Notes: generated from the sequence alone by a model not told the origin. DNA of 64,000 bases from RGIG3002 sp045546775 (GCA_045546775.1 JAZQDM010000063.1:1-64000), one strand, 5' to 3'; positions 43,010-52,953 are shown, numbered from the stretch's first letter. Numbers and translations: made by a program.

Positions 43010-45490
43010 ATGGCTACAAAAAAGAAAAAATTATCGTTCGACAGAGAGCTTTTTAAGAGAAGCGTTTTATATAATGTGAAAACTCTTTACCGCAAAACTT
43101 TGGAAGAGGCTACAGACCAGCAGATTTTTCAAGCAGTGTCTTATGCAATTAAAGATGCCATTATTGATCACTGGTTAGCAAGCCAAAAAGCATACGAGGA
43201 AGAGGATCCGAAGACGGTTTATTACTTATCCATGGAATTTTTGATGGGACGTGCGCTTGGCAATAACTTAATTAATTTGCAGGCATACGATGAAGTCAAA
43301 AAAGCGTTGAAAGAACTCGGATTAAATATCAATACAGTGGAAGACCAGGAGCCGGATGCAGCACTTGGTAACGGCGGTCTTGGAAGACTTGCAGCATGTT
43401 TTCTTGATTCTTTGGCTACACTTGGTTATCCCGCATACGGATGCGGAATCCGTTACCGTTACGGTATGTTCAAACAGGAAATCCGTGACGGATATCAGGT
43501 AGAAGTACCGGATGTATGGCTTGCCGACGGCAACCCGTTCGAGCTTCGCAGACCGGAGTATGCAAAAGAAGTAAAATTTGGCGGCTATGTAAATGTTTAC
43601 AAAGGCGAAGACGGCAGAGAAAATTTTGTACAGGAAGGATATCAGTCTGTTAGAGCTATCCCGTATGACATGCCAATCGTTGGTTATGGCAACGGTATTG
43701 TAAACACACTCCGTATTTGGGATGCACAGCCGGTAGAATGCTTCCAGCTATCTTCTTTTGACAAAGGCGATTACCAAAAAGCAGTTGAGCAGGAAAACCT
43801 TGCCAAAAATATTGTAGAAGTACTTTACCCCAATGACAACCATTACGCTGGTAAAGAATTGCGTTTGAAACAGCAGTATTTCTTTATTTCTGCATCTGTA
43901 CAGGAAGCCGTTGAGAAATATATGCGTTCTCACGATGATATCCGCAAATTCCATGAAAAAGTGACATTCCAGTTAAACGATACTCACCCCACTGTTGCAA
44001 TTGCAGAATTGATGCGTATTTTAATGGACGAACATCACCTTACGTGGGATGAGGCGTGGGCAGTTACAACAAAAACTTGCGCTTATACAAACCATACCAT
44101 CATGGCAGAAGCTTTGGAAAAATGGCCCATTGAACTTTTCTCCAGACTTCTTCCGCGTGTATATCAGATTGTAGAAGAAATCAACCGTCGTTTTATTGCA
44201 CAGATTCAGGAAAAATACGGACATGATCAGGGACTTTGCCAGGAAAAAATCCGCAAAATGGCAATCGTGTATGATGGTCAGGTGAAAATGGCACATCTTG
44301 CCATTGTTGCAGGTTATTCCGTAAACGGCGTTGCAAGATTACATACCGAAATTTTGAAAAAGCAGGAACTTAGAGATTTCTATGAAATGATGCCGGATAA
44401 GTTTAACAACAAGACAAACGGTATTACACAGAGAAGATTCCTTCTTCACGGAAATCCGCTTCTTGCAAAATGGGTAACAGAGCATGTTGGCGATGATTGG
44501 ATTACTGACTTGCCAAAAATTAATAAATTAAAAGTATATGCAGATGATGAAAAAGCACAGCAGGAATTCATGAACATCAAATACCGCAACAAAGTAAGAC
44601 TTGCAGAGTACATTTTTGAGCACAACGGCATTGAAGTAGATCCTCGTTCTATTTTTGACGTGCAGGTAAAACGTTTGCATGAGTACAAACGTCAGTTGCT
44701 TAACATCCTTCATGTAATGTACTTATACAATGAGTTAAAAGAACATCCGGATATGGAATTCTATCCGAGAACGTTCATCTTTGGTGCGAAAGCGGCAGCA
44801 GGTTATATGAATGCGAAGCTTACAATCAAATTGATTAACTCTGTGGCAGATGTAATCAACAATGACGCTTCCATCAACGGAAAAATTAAAGTGGTATTTA
44901 TTGAAAACTACCGTGTTTCCAATGCAGAGATGATTTTTGCGGCAGCAGACGTGTCAGAACAGATTTCTACAGCAAGTAAAGAAGCTTCCGGTACAGGTAA
45001 CATGAAGTTCATGTTAAACGGTGCTTTGACAATCGGTACGATGGATGGTGCAAACGTAGAAATTGTGGAAGAAGTTGGAGAAGAAAATGCGTTCATTTTC
45101 GGTCTCAGTTCGGATGAAGTTATTCAGTTTGAAAACTATGGCGGATACAATCCGATGGATATTTTCAACAACGACCCGGACGTACGAAAAGTGTTGATGC
45201 AGCTTATCAACGGAACTTATGCGCCGGAAGATCCGGAACGTTTCCGTCCGCTTTACAACTCTTTGTTGAATACATTAAGTACTTCAAAAGCAGACACATA
45301 CTTCATCTTAAAAGACTTTAAGTCCTATGCGGAAGCACAGAAAAAAGTGGAAGCAGCTTACCGGGATGAAGCAGGTTGGGCGAAGAGTGCAATTCTTAAC
45401 GTGGCATGCTCAGGCAAGTTTACTTCCGACAGAACGATTCAGCAGTATGTAGATGAAATCTGGCATTTGGATAAAGTTGTATTGAAATAA
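43010..45490 (+). CDS. glgP: glycogen/starch phosphorylase
   Basis: GlgP removes glucose 1-phosphate from alpha-1,4-glucans. The 826-residue protein has the family hallmarks: YYLSMEFLMGRALGNNLINL, DAALGNGGLGRLAACFLDSL, the central catalytic region FQLNDTHPTVAIAELMRIL, the hydrophobic run RVSNAEMIFAAADVSEQIS, and the pyridoxal-phosphate lysine motif EASGTGNMKFMLNGALTIGT. Length is normal. It belongs functionally with the glgCD genes 27 kb upstream (breakdown versus synthesis). AAGGAGG precedes the ATG. Confidence 0.97.
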   Translation: MATKKKKLSFDRELFKRSVLYNVKTLYRKTLEEATDQQIFQAVSYAIKDAIIDHWLASQKAYEEEDPKTVYYLSMEFLMGRALGNNLINLQAYDEVKKALKELGLNINTVEDQEPDAALGNGGLGRLAACFLDSLATLGYPAYGCGIRYRYGMFKQEIRDGYQVEVPDVWLADGNPFELRRPEYAKEVKFGGYVNVYKGEDGRENFVQEGYQSVRAIPYDMPIVGYGNGIVNTLRIWDAQPVECFQLSSFDKGDYQKAVEQENLAKNIVEVLYPNDNHYAGKELRLKQQYFFISASVQEAVEKYMRSHDDIRKFHEKVTFQLNDTHPTVAIAELMRILMDEHHLTWDEAWAVTTKTCAYTNHTIMAEALEKWPIELFSRLLPRVYQIVEEINRRFIAQIQEKYGHDQGLCQEKIRKMAIVYDGQVKMAHLAIVAGYSVNGVARLHTEILKKQELRDFYEMMPDKFNNKTNGITQRRFLLHGNPLLAKWVTEHVGDDWITDLPKINKLKVYADDEKAQQEFMNIKYRNKVRLAEYIFEHNGIEVDPRSIFDVQVKRLHEYKRQLLNILHVMYLYNELKEHPDMEFYPRTFIFGAKAAAGYMNAKLTIKLINSVADVINNDASINGKIKVVFIENYRVSNAEMIFAAADVSEQISTASKEASGTGNMKFMLNGALTIGTMDGANVEIVEEVGEENAFIFGLSSDEVIQFENYGGYNPMDIFNNDPDVRKVLMQLINGTYAPEDPERFRPLYNSLLNTLSTSKADTYFILKDFKSYAEAQKKVEAAYRDEAGWAKSAILNVACSGKFTSDRTIQQYVDEIWHLDKVVLK

Positions 45491-45508
45491 TTTTACAAAA
45501 GAGATACA

Positions 45509-45543
45509 AAGCAGGCAGCACGGTTTTATCGTGCTGTTTGCTT
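45509..45543 (+). terminator. intrinsic terminator after glgP
   Basis: CAGCACG pairs with CGTGCTG, extended outwards by AAAGCA/TGCTTT, around GTTTTAT. Confidence 0.7.
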
Positions 45544-45603
45544 TCGTATGAGTTTAAGAAGCACCGATACGGATGCGGTGTGAATATGCAGGAGAGACAG
45601 ACC

Positions 45604-47043
45604 ATGCTTTTTTCAAGCACGACATTTTTATTTTTGTTTTTACCGATTGTATTTTTGCTTTATTATTTTGCAAAAGAAAAATATAGAAATATCATTTTGC
45701 TCGTCGCAAGTATTTATTTTTATGCGTATGGCGAGCCTAAATTTGTCTATGTGATGCTGACATCCATTGCACTGAATTATTTGTTTGCGATTGCAATGGA
45801 AAAAATGCAGGCAAAGCAAAAAGGATGCAAAGCAATATTGGCAATTGCAGTTATTTTGAATCTTTCGATTTTGTTTGTATGCAAATATTTGAATTTCACA
45901 ATTTCTATTATTGACAGTTTGTTTGGTGATATTTTGGAAAAATTGCCGATTGTGTTGCCGATTGGTATTTCGTTCTACACATTCCAGGCAATCTCCTATT
46001 TGGTGGATGTTTACCGAAAAGAAGTGAAGGCACAGAAAAATCCGATTAATATGGCACTTTATATTTCCTTCTTTCCGCAACTTATCGCCGGACCTATTGT
46101 GCGTTACAAAACGATGGCATACGCGCTGGAACATAGAAAAGAGACATGGGAAGATGCAGCATATGGTGTGCGCAGATTCTTGATAGGCCTCGGGAAAAAG
46201 ATTATATTGGCCAATCATATGAGCATTATGGCAGAGTATGCATTTGGATTTGAAAATTACGGAACGCTTCCGGTAGCGATGGCATGGCTTGGAGCGATTA
46301 GCTTCTCGCTTCAAATCTATTTTGATTTTTCGGGATACTCCGATATGGCAATCGGCCTTGGCAGGATGTTTGGTTTTCATTTTGAAGAAAACTTCAACTA
46401 TCCTTACGCTGCCACGAGCATTACGGATTTTTGGCGCAGATGGCACATTTCCTTGAGTGCCTGGTTTAGAGATTATGTGTACATTCCGCTGGGCGGTTCC
46501 AGAGTAAACGGAAAAAGACATATTTTTAACCTTTTTGTTGTTTGGTGTACAACCGGAATATGGCACGGAGCTGCATGGAATTTCCTGGTGTGGGGACTTG
46601 CATATTTCGTCCTCTTGATTTTTGAAAAGTATGTGGTGCGTCCGGAAAAAATGAAAAACAAAATGGTGAAAATATTGTACCGGGTTGGGACACTTTTGTG
46701 TGTGAATTTTTTGTGGGTATTGTTTAATGCCACAGCGGCGTCCGGTATGAGCGCGTTGCGCCGCGGAGCGGGCTACTGTTTGTCCATGATCGGATGCAAC
46801 GGAAATCCTATTTTTACAGCGGATGTCTTGTTTTACATAAGACAGTATGGAGTTTTCCTTCTTATTGCGCTCTTCACTTCGGCACCGATTTTGCCTAAGT
46901 TAAAACAGTTTATGAGCAAAAAGAAAGCAGGAGCGCTTGTTTGGGAAATCACAGCGTGTCTGGGACTTGTAGTGATATTTTTGTATTGTGTTGCAAATCT
47001 TGTTATGGGTTCACACAATCCGTTTATTTATTTTAATTTTTAA
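45604..47043 (+). CDS. MBOAT family O-acyltransferase, AlgI-like
   Basis: The 479-residue protein is multi-pass (about eleven spans) and starts MLFSSTTFLFLFLPIVFLLY, a typical DltB/AlgI opening. Motifs seen are PIGISFYTFQAISYLVDVY, FFPQLIAGPIVRY, FDFSGYSDMAIGLGRMFGF, DFWRRWHISLSAWFRDYVYI and GIWHGAAWNFLVWG with the catalytic His. AlgI-type MBOATs pass acyl groups across the membrane to a polysaccharide or similar acceptor. I start at ATG 45604, nine bases after CAGGAG; it is followed 15 bases later by a DHHW partner. The acceptor is not shown by sequence. Confidence 0.9.
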   Translation: MLFSSTTFLFLFLPIVFLLYYFAKEKYRNIILLVASIYFYAYGEPKFVYVMLTSIALNYLFAIAMEKMQAKQKGCKAILAIAVILNLSILFVCKYLNFTISIIDSLFGDILEKLPIVLPIGISFYTFQAISYLVDVYRKEVKAQKNPINMALYISFFPQLIAGPIVRYKTMAYALEHRKETWEDAAYGVRRFLIGLGKKIILANHMSIMAEYAFGFENYGTLPVAMAWLGAISFSLQIYFDFSGYSDMAIGLGRMFGFHFEENFNYPYAATSITDFWRRWHISLSAWFRDYVYIPLGGSRVNGKRHIFNLFVVWCTTGIWHGAAWNFLVWGLAYFVLLIFEKYVVRPEKMKNKMVKILYRVGTLLCVNFLWVLFNATAASGMSALRRGAGYCLSMIGCNGNPIFTADVLFYIRQYGVFLLIALFTSAPILPKLKQFMSKKKAGALVWEITACLGLVVIFLYCVANLVMGSHNPFIYFNF

Positions 47044-47058
47044 GGACAGGTATTTTTT

Positions 47059-48213
47059 ATGAAACGATTTGATAAGGAAAAAATCAATATTAAAAAATTG
47101 CCGGAATATAGTCTGGCGGTGGCGTTTTTCCTATTCATCATTTTTACGGGATATTTTAGCCTTAAAAATTATTGGGAAGTAAAAACATCCGGTGTGATGG
47201 CAACTCCGGATGGATATTCTGTAGAAAATGAATTTGAGGAAAATTTTAATATCTTGTTGTGGAATGAAAATAAATACGTAGAGTATTACGGCTTGGTGGC
47301 AAAGCTGCTCGGACAGCCGATGTTGAATGAAACATACAAGATGGACAACGGTTATCTCACTGCGTTAGAGCCGCAGGTTTCCGAGGAAATGCTTCAGGCA
47401 AATGCGGATAATATGTTGGAATTGCAACAGTATTTGGAGCAAAGCGGAAGCAAGCTTTTGTATGTGCAGACGCCATACAAAGTAAGCAAATATGACAATC
47501 AACTTCCGGCAGGTGTAACCGATTACAGCAACCAAAATATGGATATTTTTTTGGAGAAGCTTGCTGGTAACGGTGTGGATACCATTGACATGCGTGAAGA
47601 AATGTATCGGGACGGTATCAATCAGTACGATTATTTTTACCGGACAGATCATCACTGGACTACCGAAGGCGGTTTTTATGCTTACGTCAAAATTGCCGAC
47701 TTTTTGGAAAAAGAATATGGGATTGCAATAGATGCCCAAGTAAAAAATATCGATAATTACCGCACAGACGTGTACGAGCAATGGCATCTTGGCACCAATG
47801 GGCAGCGTACCGGAATCAAATACGGCGGCATAGACGATTTCCATGTGCTTGTACCGGAGTTTGATACGGCAGTGGTTAATGTGGGCACCGGACAGAGTGG
47901 TAATTTTTATGATGTTCTTATTGAGCAGTCTGTGTTGAAAGAAAAAACCCGTGCAGTGTATGATTTGGCATACAGCAGAACGTTGGGCGGTATGTTCCAA
48001 AGTCCGAATGCGGCCAATGATGCCACTGTGCTTATTGTGACGGATTCCATGGGAAAAGTGGTCAATCCATACATGATATTATCTTACAAAAATGTGTACA
48101 CAAACGGTTATAACATTACAAAAGAACTTCTTGATACATTGCAGCCGGACGTGGTGGTTTACATCAGTTATGCAACAAATCTTGCAGAAAGCAATTTTGA
48201 TGTCATCAAATAA
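47059..48213 (+). CDS. DHHW family protein, AlgJ/AlgX-like acetyltransfer partner
   Basis: The 384-residue protein has one N-terminal span (residues about 16-36, YSLAVAFFLFIIFTGYFSL) and an SGNH-hydrolase-like extracytoplasmic domain. The family motif DHHWTTEGGF (preceded by YRTD) is near residue 196, and the Ser motif region VLIVTDSMGK near 330. Proteins of this group complete the transfer of acetyl groups passed out by the adjacent MBOAT, giving O-acetylated glycans. It follows the MBOAT by 15 bases, so the pair works as an acylation unit. Confidence 0.88.
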   Translation: MKRFDKEKINIKKLPEYSLAVAFFLFIIFTGYFSLKNYWEVKTSGVMATPDGYSVENEFEENFNILLWNENKYVEYYGLVAKLLGQPMLNETYKMDNGYLTALEPQVSEEMLQANADNMLELQQYLEQSGSKLLYVQTPYKVSKYDNQLPAGVTDYSNQNMDIFLEKLAGNGVDTIDMREEMYRDGINQYDYFYRTDHHWTTEGGFYAYVKIADFLEKEYGIAIDAQVKNIDNYRTDVYEQWHLGTNGQRTGIKYGGIDDFHVLVPEFDTAVVNVGTGQSGNFYDVLIEQSVLKEKTRAVYDLAYSRTLGGMFQSPNAANDATVLIVTDSMGKVVNPYMILSYKNVYTNGYNITKELLDTLQPDVVVYISYATNLAESNFDVIK

Positions 48214-48274
48214 TTGTCGAAATGAAACGATTTTGCAAGTGCGGCAAGCAAAATGTAAGCTTCTACAATAAAAC

Positions 48275-48303
48275 TTGCACACCAACAAAGCTTGAATTAT
48301 AAT
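48275..48303 (+). promoter_or_regulatory. probable promoter of the hydratase gene
   Basis: TTGCAC (48275-48280), 17-base spacer, TATAAT (48298-48303). Confidence 0.7.
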
Positions 48304-48391
48304 AAGGACTTGGCAGAGTAATATTTTGTAGAAATATAGGAAAATGCGTGAAAGCCGATTTTGCGCAAAAGAGAAAGGAAAGGTTATAGAT

Positions 48392-50680
48392 ATGATTCAG
48401 TTGTATGACGGCGGAGCTTATCTTGTAAACGGAACCGAATTGATTCCGGACAACAACGAAGCTGTAAGCGCCATTAAAAGTAAAACAGGAAAAGAAGTAA
48501 CAAAAGAATCCGCAGCAAAGGAAACGATTGCATACGGAATTTTGAGTAATCATAATACATCAGGGAACATGGATAAGTTAAAAATCAAATTTGATAAGTT
48601 GACTTCCCATGATATTACATTCGTAGGAATTATCCAGACTGCACGTGCGTCAGGACTTCAGAAATTCCCGATTCCTTATGTACTCACAAACTGCCACAAC
48701 TCTCTTTGTGCAGTAGGTGGAACAATCAACGAAGATGACCACATGTTTGGTCTTACTTGTGCAAAAAAATACGGTGGTGTGTATGTACCGCCTCATCAGG
48801 CAGTTATTCATCAGTTTGCAAGAGAAATGCTTGCAGGCGGCGGCAAGATGATTTTAGGCTCTGACTCTCATACACGTTACGGTGCCCTTGGTACAATGGC
48901 AATGGGTGAAGGTGGTCCGGAGCTTGTAAAACAGCTTTTGAATCAGACTTACGACATTAATATGCCGGGTGTTGTTGCTGTTTATTTGAAAGGAGAACCG
49001 GTAAAAGGTGTAGGTCCGCAGGACGTTGCACTTGCGATTATCGGTGCTGTATTCGGCAATGGCTATGTAAAAAATAAAGTAATGGAATTCGTTGGACCGG
49101 GTGTTGCATCTTTGAGTGCAGATTTCCGTATCGGTATCGATGTCATGACAACAGAGACAACTTGTCTTTCTTCTATTTGGAAGACAGATGATACAATCAA
49201 AGAGTTTTATGATATTCACGCAAGAGGCGAAGAATACAAAGAACTTAATCCGGGCGAAGTTGCATACTATGACGGCGTAATCGAAGTAGACTTAAGCAAA
49301 GTAAGACCGATGATTGCTATGCCGTTCCATCCGAGCAACACATACACAATCGAAGAGTTAAATGCAAACCTCATGGATATTTTGGATGATGTAGAAAAAC
49401 GCGCAGCAGTAAGCCTTGACAATGCAGTTGAGTACACATTAAAGAACAAAGTAAGAAACGGCAAATTTGTTGTAGACCAGGGTATTATCGCAGGTTGTGC
49501 AGGCGGTGGATTTGAAAACATCTGTGCGGCAGCAGATATTATGAAAGGCAGCTACATCGGTTGTGACGAATTTACATTGAGCGTATATCCGGCATCCACA
49601 CCGATTTATATGGAACTTATGAAAAACGGTTGCGCTGCAACATTGTTGGAAACAGGTGCAATTTTAAAAACGGCATTCTGCGGTCCTTGCTTTGGTGCAG
49701 GCGATACACCGGCTAACAATGCATTCAGTATCCGTCACTCTACAAGAAACTTCCCGAACAGAGAAGGTTCTAAATTGCAGAGCGGACAGATTTCTTCCGT
49801 TGCCCTTATGGACGCACGTTCCATCGCAGCAACAGCAGCAAACAAAGGTGTACTTACACCGGCAACTGATTTTGACGGAGAAATCGGCAAATACAAATAT
49901 CATTTTGATACAAATATTTACGCAAACCGCGTATTTGATTCCAAGGGCGTTGCAGACGAGTCTGTAGATATCCACTTTGGCCCGAACATCAAAGACTGGC
50001 CGGCAATGGGCGCACTTCCGGAAAACATGGTACTTCGTGTTGTTTCTGAAATTCATGATCCGGTTACAACAACAGACGAACTGATTCCGTCCGGAGAGAC
50101 ATCCTCTTACCGTTCTAACCCGTTAGGACTTGCAGAGTTTACACTTTCCAGAAAAGACCCGAACTACGTTGGTCTTGCGAAAGATATGCAGAAAGCGCAG
50201 ACTGCAGTGATGAACGGTACTTGTCCGGTAGAAGCAAAACCGGAATTGAAAGAAGTGATGGAAGCAATCAAGAAAGAATATCCGGAAGTAGGAAAAGGAA
50301 ATGTAGGCTTCGGTTCTACCATCTTTGCTGTAAAACCGGGTGACGGTTCTGCGAGAGAACAGGCTGCTTCCTGCCAGAAAGTATTGGGCGGCTGGGCAAA
50401 CATCGCAAACGAATATGCAACGAAGAGATACCGCTCCAACTTGATTAACTGGGGTATGCTTCCGTTCTTGATTGAAGAAGGTGAGCTTCCGTTTGCAAAC
50501 AAAGATTATTTGTTCATTCCGAACATCAAAAAAGCAGTAGAAGAAAAAGCAGAAGAAATCAAAGCATACAAAGTAAGCGAAGACGGACTCAAAGAATTCA
50601 CATTAAGACTTGGTGAATTGACAGACGAAGAACGTCAGATTATTTTGAAAGGCTGCTTAATCAACTACAACCGCGTGTAA
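48392..50680 (+). CDS. aconitase-family hydratase, YbhJ-like
   Basis: The 762-residue protein is of the aconitase superfamily. It begins MIQLYDGGAYLVNGTEL, and the cluster-ligand pattern CGPCFGAGDTPANNAFSIRH (residues about 430-450) and an upstream CAGGGFEN Cys fit a 4Fe-4S site. The C-terminal swivel domain is present. This pattern is of the little-studied hydratase branch that includes E. coli YbhJ and many Clostridia proteins, not the classic AcnA. I start at ATG 48392, after AAAGG; the longer in-frame start at 48344 lacks a site. Substrate unknown. A long hairpin follows. Confidence 0.85.
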   Translation: MIQLYDGGAYLVNGTELIPDNNEAVSAIKSKTGKEVTKESAAKETIAYGILSNHNTSGNMDKLKIKFDKLTSHDITFVGIIQTARASGLQKFPIPYVLTNCHNSLCAVGGTINEDDHMFGLTCAKKYGGVYVPPHQAVIHQFAREMLAGGGKMILGSDSHTRYGALGTMAMGEGGPELVKQLLNQTYDINMPGVVAVYLKGEPVKGVGPQDVALAIIGAVFGNGYVKNKVMEFVGPGVASLSADFRIGIDVMTTETTCLSSIWKTDDTIKEFYDIHARGEEYKELNPGEVAYYDGVIEVDLSKVRPMIAMPFHPSNTYTIEELNANLMDILDDVEKRAAVSLDNAVEYTLKNKVRNGKFVVDQGIIAGCAGGGFENICAAADIMKGSYIGCDEFTLSVYPASTPIYMELMKNGCAATLLETGAILKTAFCGPCFGAGDTPANNAFSIRHSTRNFPNREGSKLQSGQISSVALMDARSIAATAANKGVLTPATDFDGEIGKYKYHFDTNIYANRVFDSKGVADESVDIHFGPNIKDWPAMGALPENMVLRVVSEIHDPVTTTDELIPSGETSSYRSNPLGLAEFTLSRKDPNYVGLAKDMQKAQTAVMNGTCPVEAKPELKEVMEAIKKEYPEVGKGNVGFGSTIFAVKPGDGSAREQAASCQKVLGGWANIANEYATKRYRSNLINWGMLPFLIEEGELPFANKDYLFIPNIKKAVEEKAEEIKAYKVSEDGLKEFTLRLGELTDEERQIILKGCLINYNRV

Positions 50681-50796
50681 AGTGCGGATTTGACGTGTCG
50701 TTTTTGGCATGGCGTGTCAAAATAAGTATAAAGTTTAAGGCATATCATCCGATATAAGTAATACAAGTAGCGTTACTTAAATAAAATGAGAGAGCC

Positions 50797-50849
50797 AAGG
50801 ACGGTAAAGAAAGGAAAAAGGAGTTTTCCCCGATTTACCGTCCTTTTTG
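50797..50849 (+). terminator. terminator after the hydratase gene
   Basis: AAGGACGGTAAA (50797-50808) pairs perfectly with TTTACCGTCCTT (50834-50845); an inner GGAAAA/TTTTCC stem lies in the loop. A T-run of five follows. Confidence 0.88.
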
Positions 50850-50897
50850 TTTGGCACACGGATGTGAAAACGAAGGGGCACCAAAGGAGGCAGAAGT

Positions 50898-51956
50898 GTG
50901 CGAATAAGTTCATCCAATCTGGATATGTACGCAGACAGGACGTACTCGGTTGAAAATTACGAAAATACGGTTGTAAACGGCGTTGTTTTGGCGGACAGTG
51001 CAGACCGGGAACAGACGATTTCCTACAAAACAGAAACCACTACCGTATATGTCAAAAAAATCTCTACAGCACGAGAAAAGCAGGATGCACGGACCATCAA
51101 ACAATACTGTATTCAATATTTGCTGGAAGCACTTTTTGCAAACAGAGAGCGCATAAGAACCGGCAAAAATGTGCAAAGTTTTACGTATGAGGAATGGATT
51201 GCAAGAAAGGAAACACGCTCCATCACACAATATGCAAAAGAGGCAAATATTTTGAAGATGGCAGCGCAAGGCACGGCAAAAATCCAGACTGCGCTTGAAA
51301 GCAGCCGGACGTGTTATTTTAGCGAAAAGGAGCGTACTGCATATCAGACGAGCGGAAAAGTCGTTACAGCGGACGGAAGAGAAATTGAATTCAATTTGCA
51401 GTTTGCCATGAGCCGCAGTTTTGAAAAATATTACAACGAGCGCTATGAGACGAGTGTAGTATCGTTTTGTGACCCTCTTGTCATCAATCTTGACTCAACC
51501 ATGCCGGAAGTATCGGATCAAAAATTTTTGTTTGATATAGATGCGGATGGTGTGCTCGATACAATCTCTAAGCTTTCCGGAAAGAGCGGTTACCTTGCCA
51601 TTGACAAAAATAACGATGGAACCGTGAACGACGGAAGTGAATTGTTTGGCACGAAAAGCGGCGATGGGTTTGCTGATTTGGCGCAGTATGACAGCGATAA
51701 AAACGGCTGGATTGACGAAGCGGACGATATCTGGAAAAAGCTTATGATTTGGACGGAAGATGAAACCGGAAAAGCGGCGTTGTATCATATTTCCGAAAAA
51801 GGAATCGGGGCAATTTGTCTCGCCAATACGGCTACCGATTTTTCCTTAAATTCCTTAAAGACAAATCAGACCAATGCGATGGTACGTAGCACCGGGATTT
51901 TTCTTTATGAAAATGGAGGAGTAGGTACGGTGCAACACATGGACTTGGCAGTCTGA
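50898..51956 (+). CDS. EF-hand-loop protein of unknown function, 352 aa
   Basis: The GTG at 50898 follows AAAGGAGG, so it is the start. Residues 1-195 show no family motif and no signal peptide or membrane span. Residues about 205-300 carry three calcium-loop-like segments: DIDADGVLD, DKNNDGTVNDGSELFG, and DSDKNGWIDEADDIWKKLMI. This combination (loop, DGSELFG, loop, then LMIW) resembles the loop module in large extracellular calcium-binding proteins, but here it sits in a protein without an export signal. It lies between the hydratase and the spoIID/spoIIQ pair. I cannot assign a role. Confidence 0.75.
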   Translation: MRISSSNLDMYADRTYSVENYENTVVNGVVLADSADREQTISYKTETTTVYVKKISTAREKQDARTIKQYCIQYLLEALFANRERIRTGKNVQSFTYEEWIARKETRSITQYAKEANILKMAAQGTAKIQTALESSRTCYFSEKERTAYQTSGKVVTADGREIEFNLQFAMSRSFEKYYNERYETSVVSFCDPLVINLDSTMPEVSDQKFLFDIDADGVLDTISKLSGKSGYLAIDKNNDGTVNDGSELFGTKSGDGFADLAQYDSDKNGWIDEADDIWKKLMIWTEDETGKAALYHISEKGIGAICLANTATDFSLNSLKTNQTNAMVRSTGIFLYENGGVGTVQHMDLAV

Positions 51957-51974
51957 GGAATAGTGAAAGCAAAA

Positions 51975-52003
51975 GAATATCATGTGGGACATGCGCATAC
52001 AAT
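51975..52003 (+). promoter_or_regulatory. sigma-E-like promoter of spoIID
   Basis: GAATATC (51975-51981) is followed after 14 bases by CATACAAT (51996-52003), which is the remembered sigma-E -10 consensus exactly. It is 28 bases before the preferred spoIID start. Sigma-E is the mother-cell factor that controls spoIID in Bacillus. Confidence 0.7.
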
Positions 52004-52030
52004 GAAGTAAAGAATTGTATGGAATGTCGC

Positions 52031-52930
52031 ATGAAAAAGCAAACAAAAAACGCAACCATGCAAAGTTCGGGGTGGACCACGATTTGCATGGTTTTTTGTA
52101 TTTTGGTATTTCTTCCGTTTAATATTGCGTTGGTTGTTATAAACGGAGAGAAAAACGAACCGCGAGAGGAGTCGGTCTTTTCCTCGGAACTGGAATGGCA
52201 GGTGTTGCATCTGTTGGCATATAGTATGCCTATCTCGTATGAGCAGGAGGCACTGAAAGCGCAGGCTGTCATAGTGCGCACCAATTTGTTGACCGGTGAG
52301 CTGGAAGAAGACAACGCTCCGTTGTTGCATTTTTACAAGTCCGTCTGGGGTGATGCATACGAGGAAAATTGTGAAAAATTGATGAATGCCGTAAAAAGTA
52401 CGGAAGGCATGTATTTGGAAAGTGACGGAAAACCGGTATACGTGCCGTTTTTTCGGTTGAGCAACGGCAGCACAAGAGATGCCGTCGAATGTAAAATGGA
52501 TTCGTACAGCTATTTAGCCAAAGTTACTTGTAAAGAGGACTTGCCATCCAAACAATATTTAGCAAAAAAACTACAGGATAAAACCGCATTTTGTGCAAAG
52601 ATAAACGGATTGTTGCAAACACAATTTACCTATGAACAGCTACAGGCGTTGGAAGTAACTTATACACAAGACAGTGCGGGCTATGTTTTATACGTAAATT
52701 TTGGAAATTACCGGATTGGCGGAGAGGTGTTTCGACAAGCTTTTTCGCTACCTTCCTCCGATTTTTCGATTACTTATTTGGGCGAAAATGTTGAGCTGGA
52801 AACGAGAGGAATCGGAAGCGGATTTGGTTTTTCCCAATATTGTGCAAACGAAATGGCAAAACAGGGCAAAGATTTTTTTGATTTGCTAAATTACTTTTTT
52901 ACAAATATTGCAATATCAAAAACTGAATAA
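52031..52930 (+). CDS. spoIID: SpoIID-type sporulation protein (lytic transglycosylase family)
   Basis: SpoIID degrades septal peptidoglycan during engulfment. The 299-residue protein (from ATG 52031; ATG 52019 would add four) has an N-terminal span (residues about 14-36) and the SpoIID core LLAYSMPISYEQEALKAQAV, in which the Glu is catalytic in the family, then VPFFRLSNGSTRDA and a C-terminal GIGSGFGFSQYCANEMAKQG. I chose 52031 because the sigma-E-like promoter predicts transcription at about 52010. Ribosome binding sites are poor for both starts. It overlaps no neighbour; spoIIQ follows after 68 bases. Confidence 0.88.
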   Translation: MKKQTKNATMQSSGWTTICMVFCILVFLPFNIALVVINGEKNEPREESVFSSELEWQVLHLLAYSMPISYEQEALKAQAVIVRTNLLTGELEEDNAPLLHFYKSVWGDAYEENCEKLMNAVKSTEGMYLESDGKPVYVPFFRLSNGSTRDAVECKMDSYSYLAKVTCKEDLPSKQYLAKKLQDKTAFCAKINGLLQTQFTYEQLQALEVTYTQDSAGYVLYVNFGNYRIGGEVFRQAFSLPSSDFSITYLGENVELETRGIGSGFGFSQYCANEMAKQGKDFFDLLNYFFTNIAISKTE

Positions 52931-52953
52931 GCGAATCAATTTCGGCAAGACTA
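52924..52953 (+). promoter_or_regulatory. sigma-F-like promoter of spoIIQ
   Basis: TGAATA (52924-52929) is followed after 14 bases by GGCAAGACTA (52944-52953), which fits the sigma-F/G -10 form GGNRANANTW at every defined position. The -35 overlaps the spoIID stop codon. spoIIQ in Bacillus is a sigma-F gene. Confidence 0.65.

Noticed and set aside
45640..46566. 308-residue open frame on the minus strand
   Set aside because: It is antisense to the MBOAT gene, composition is that of reversed membrane codons, and no motif is seen.
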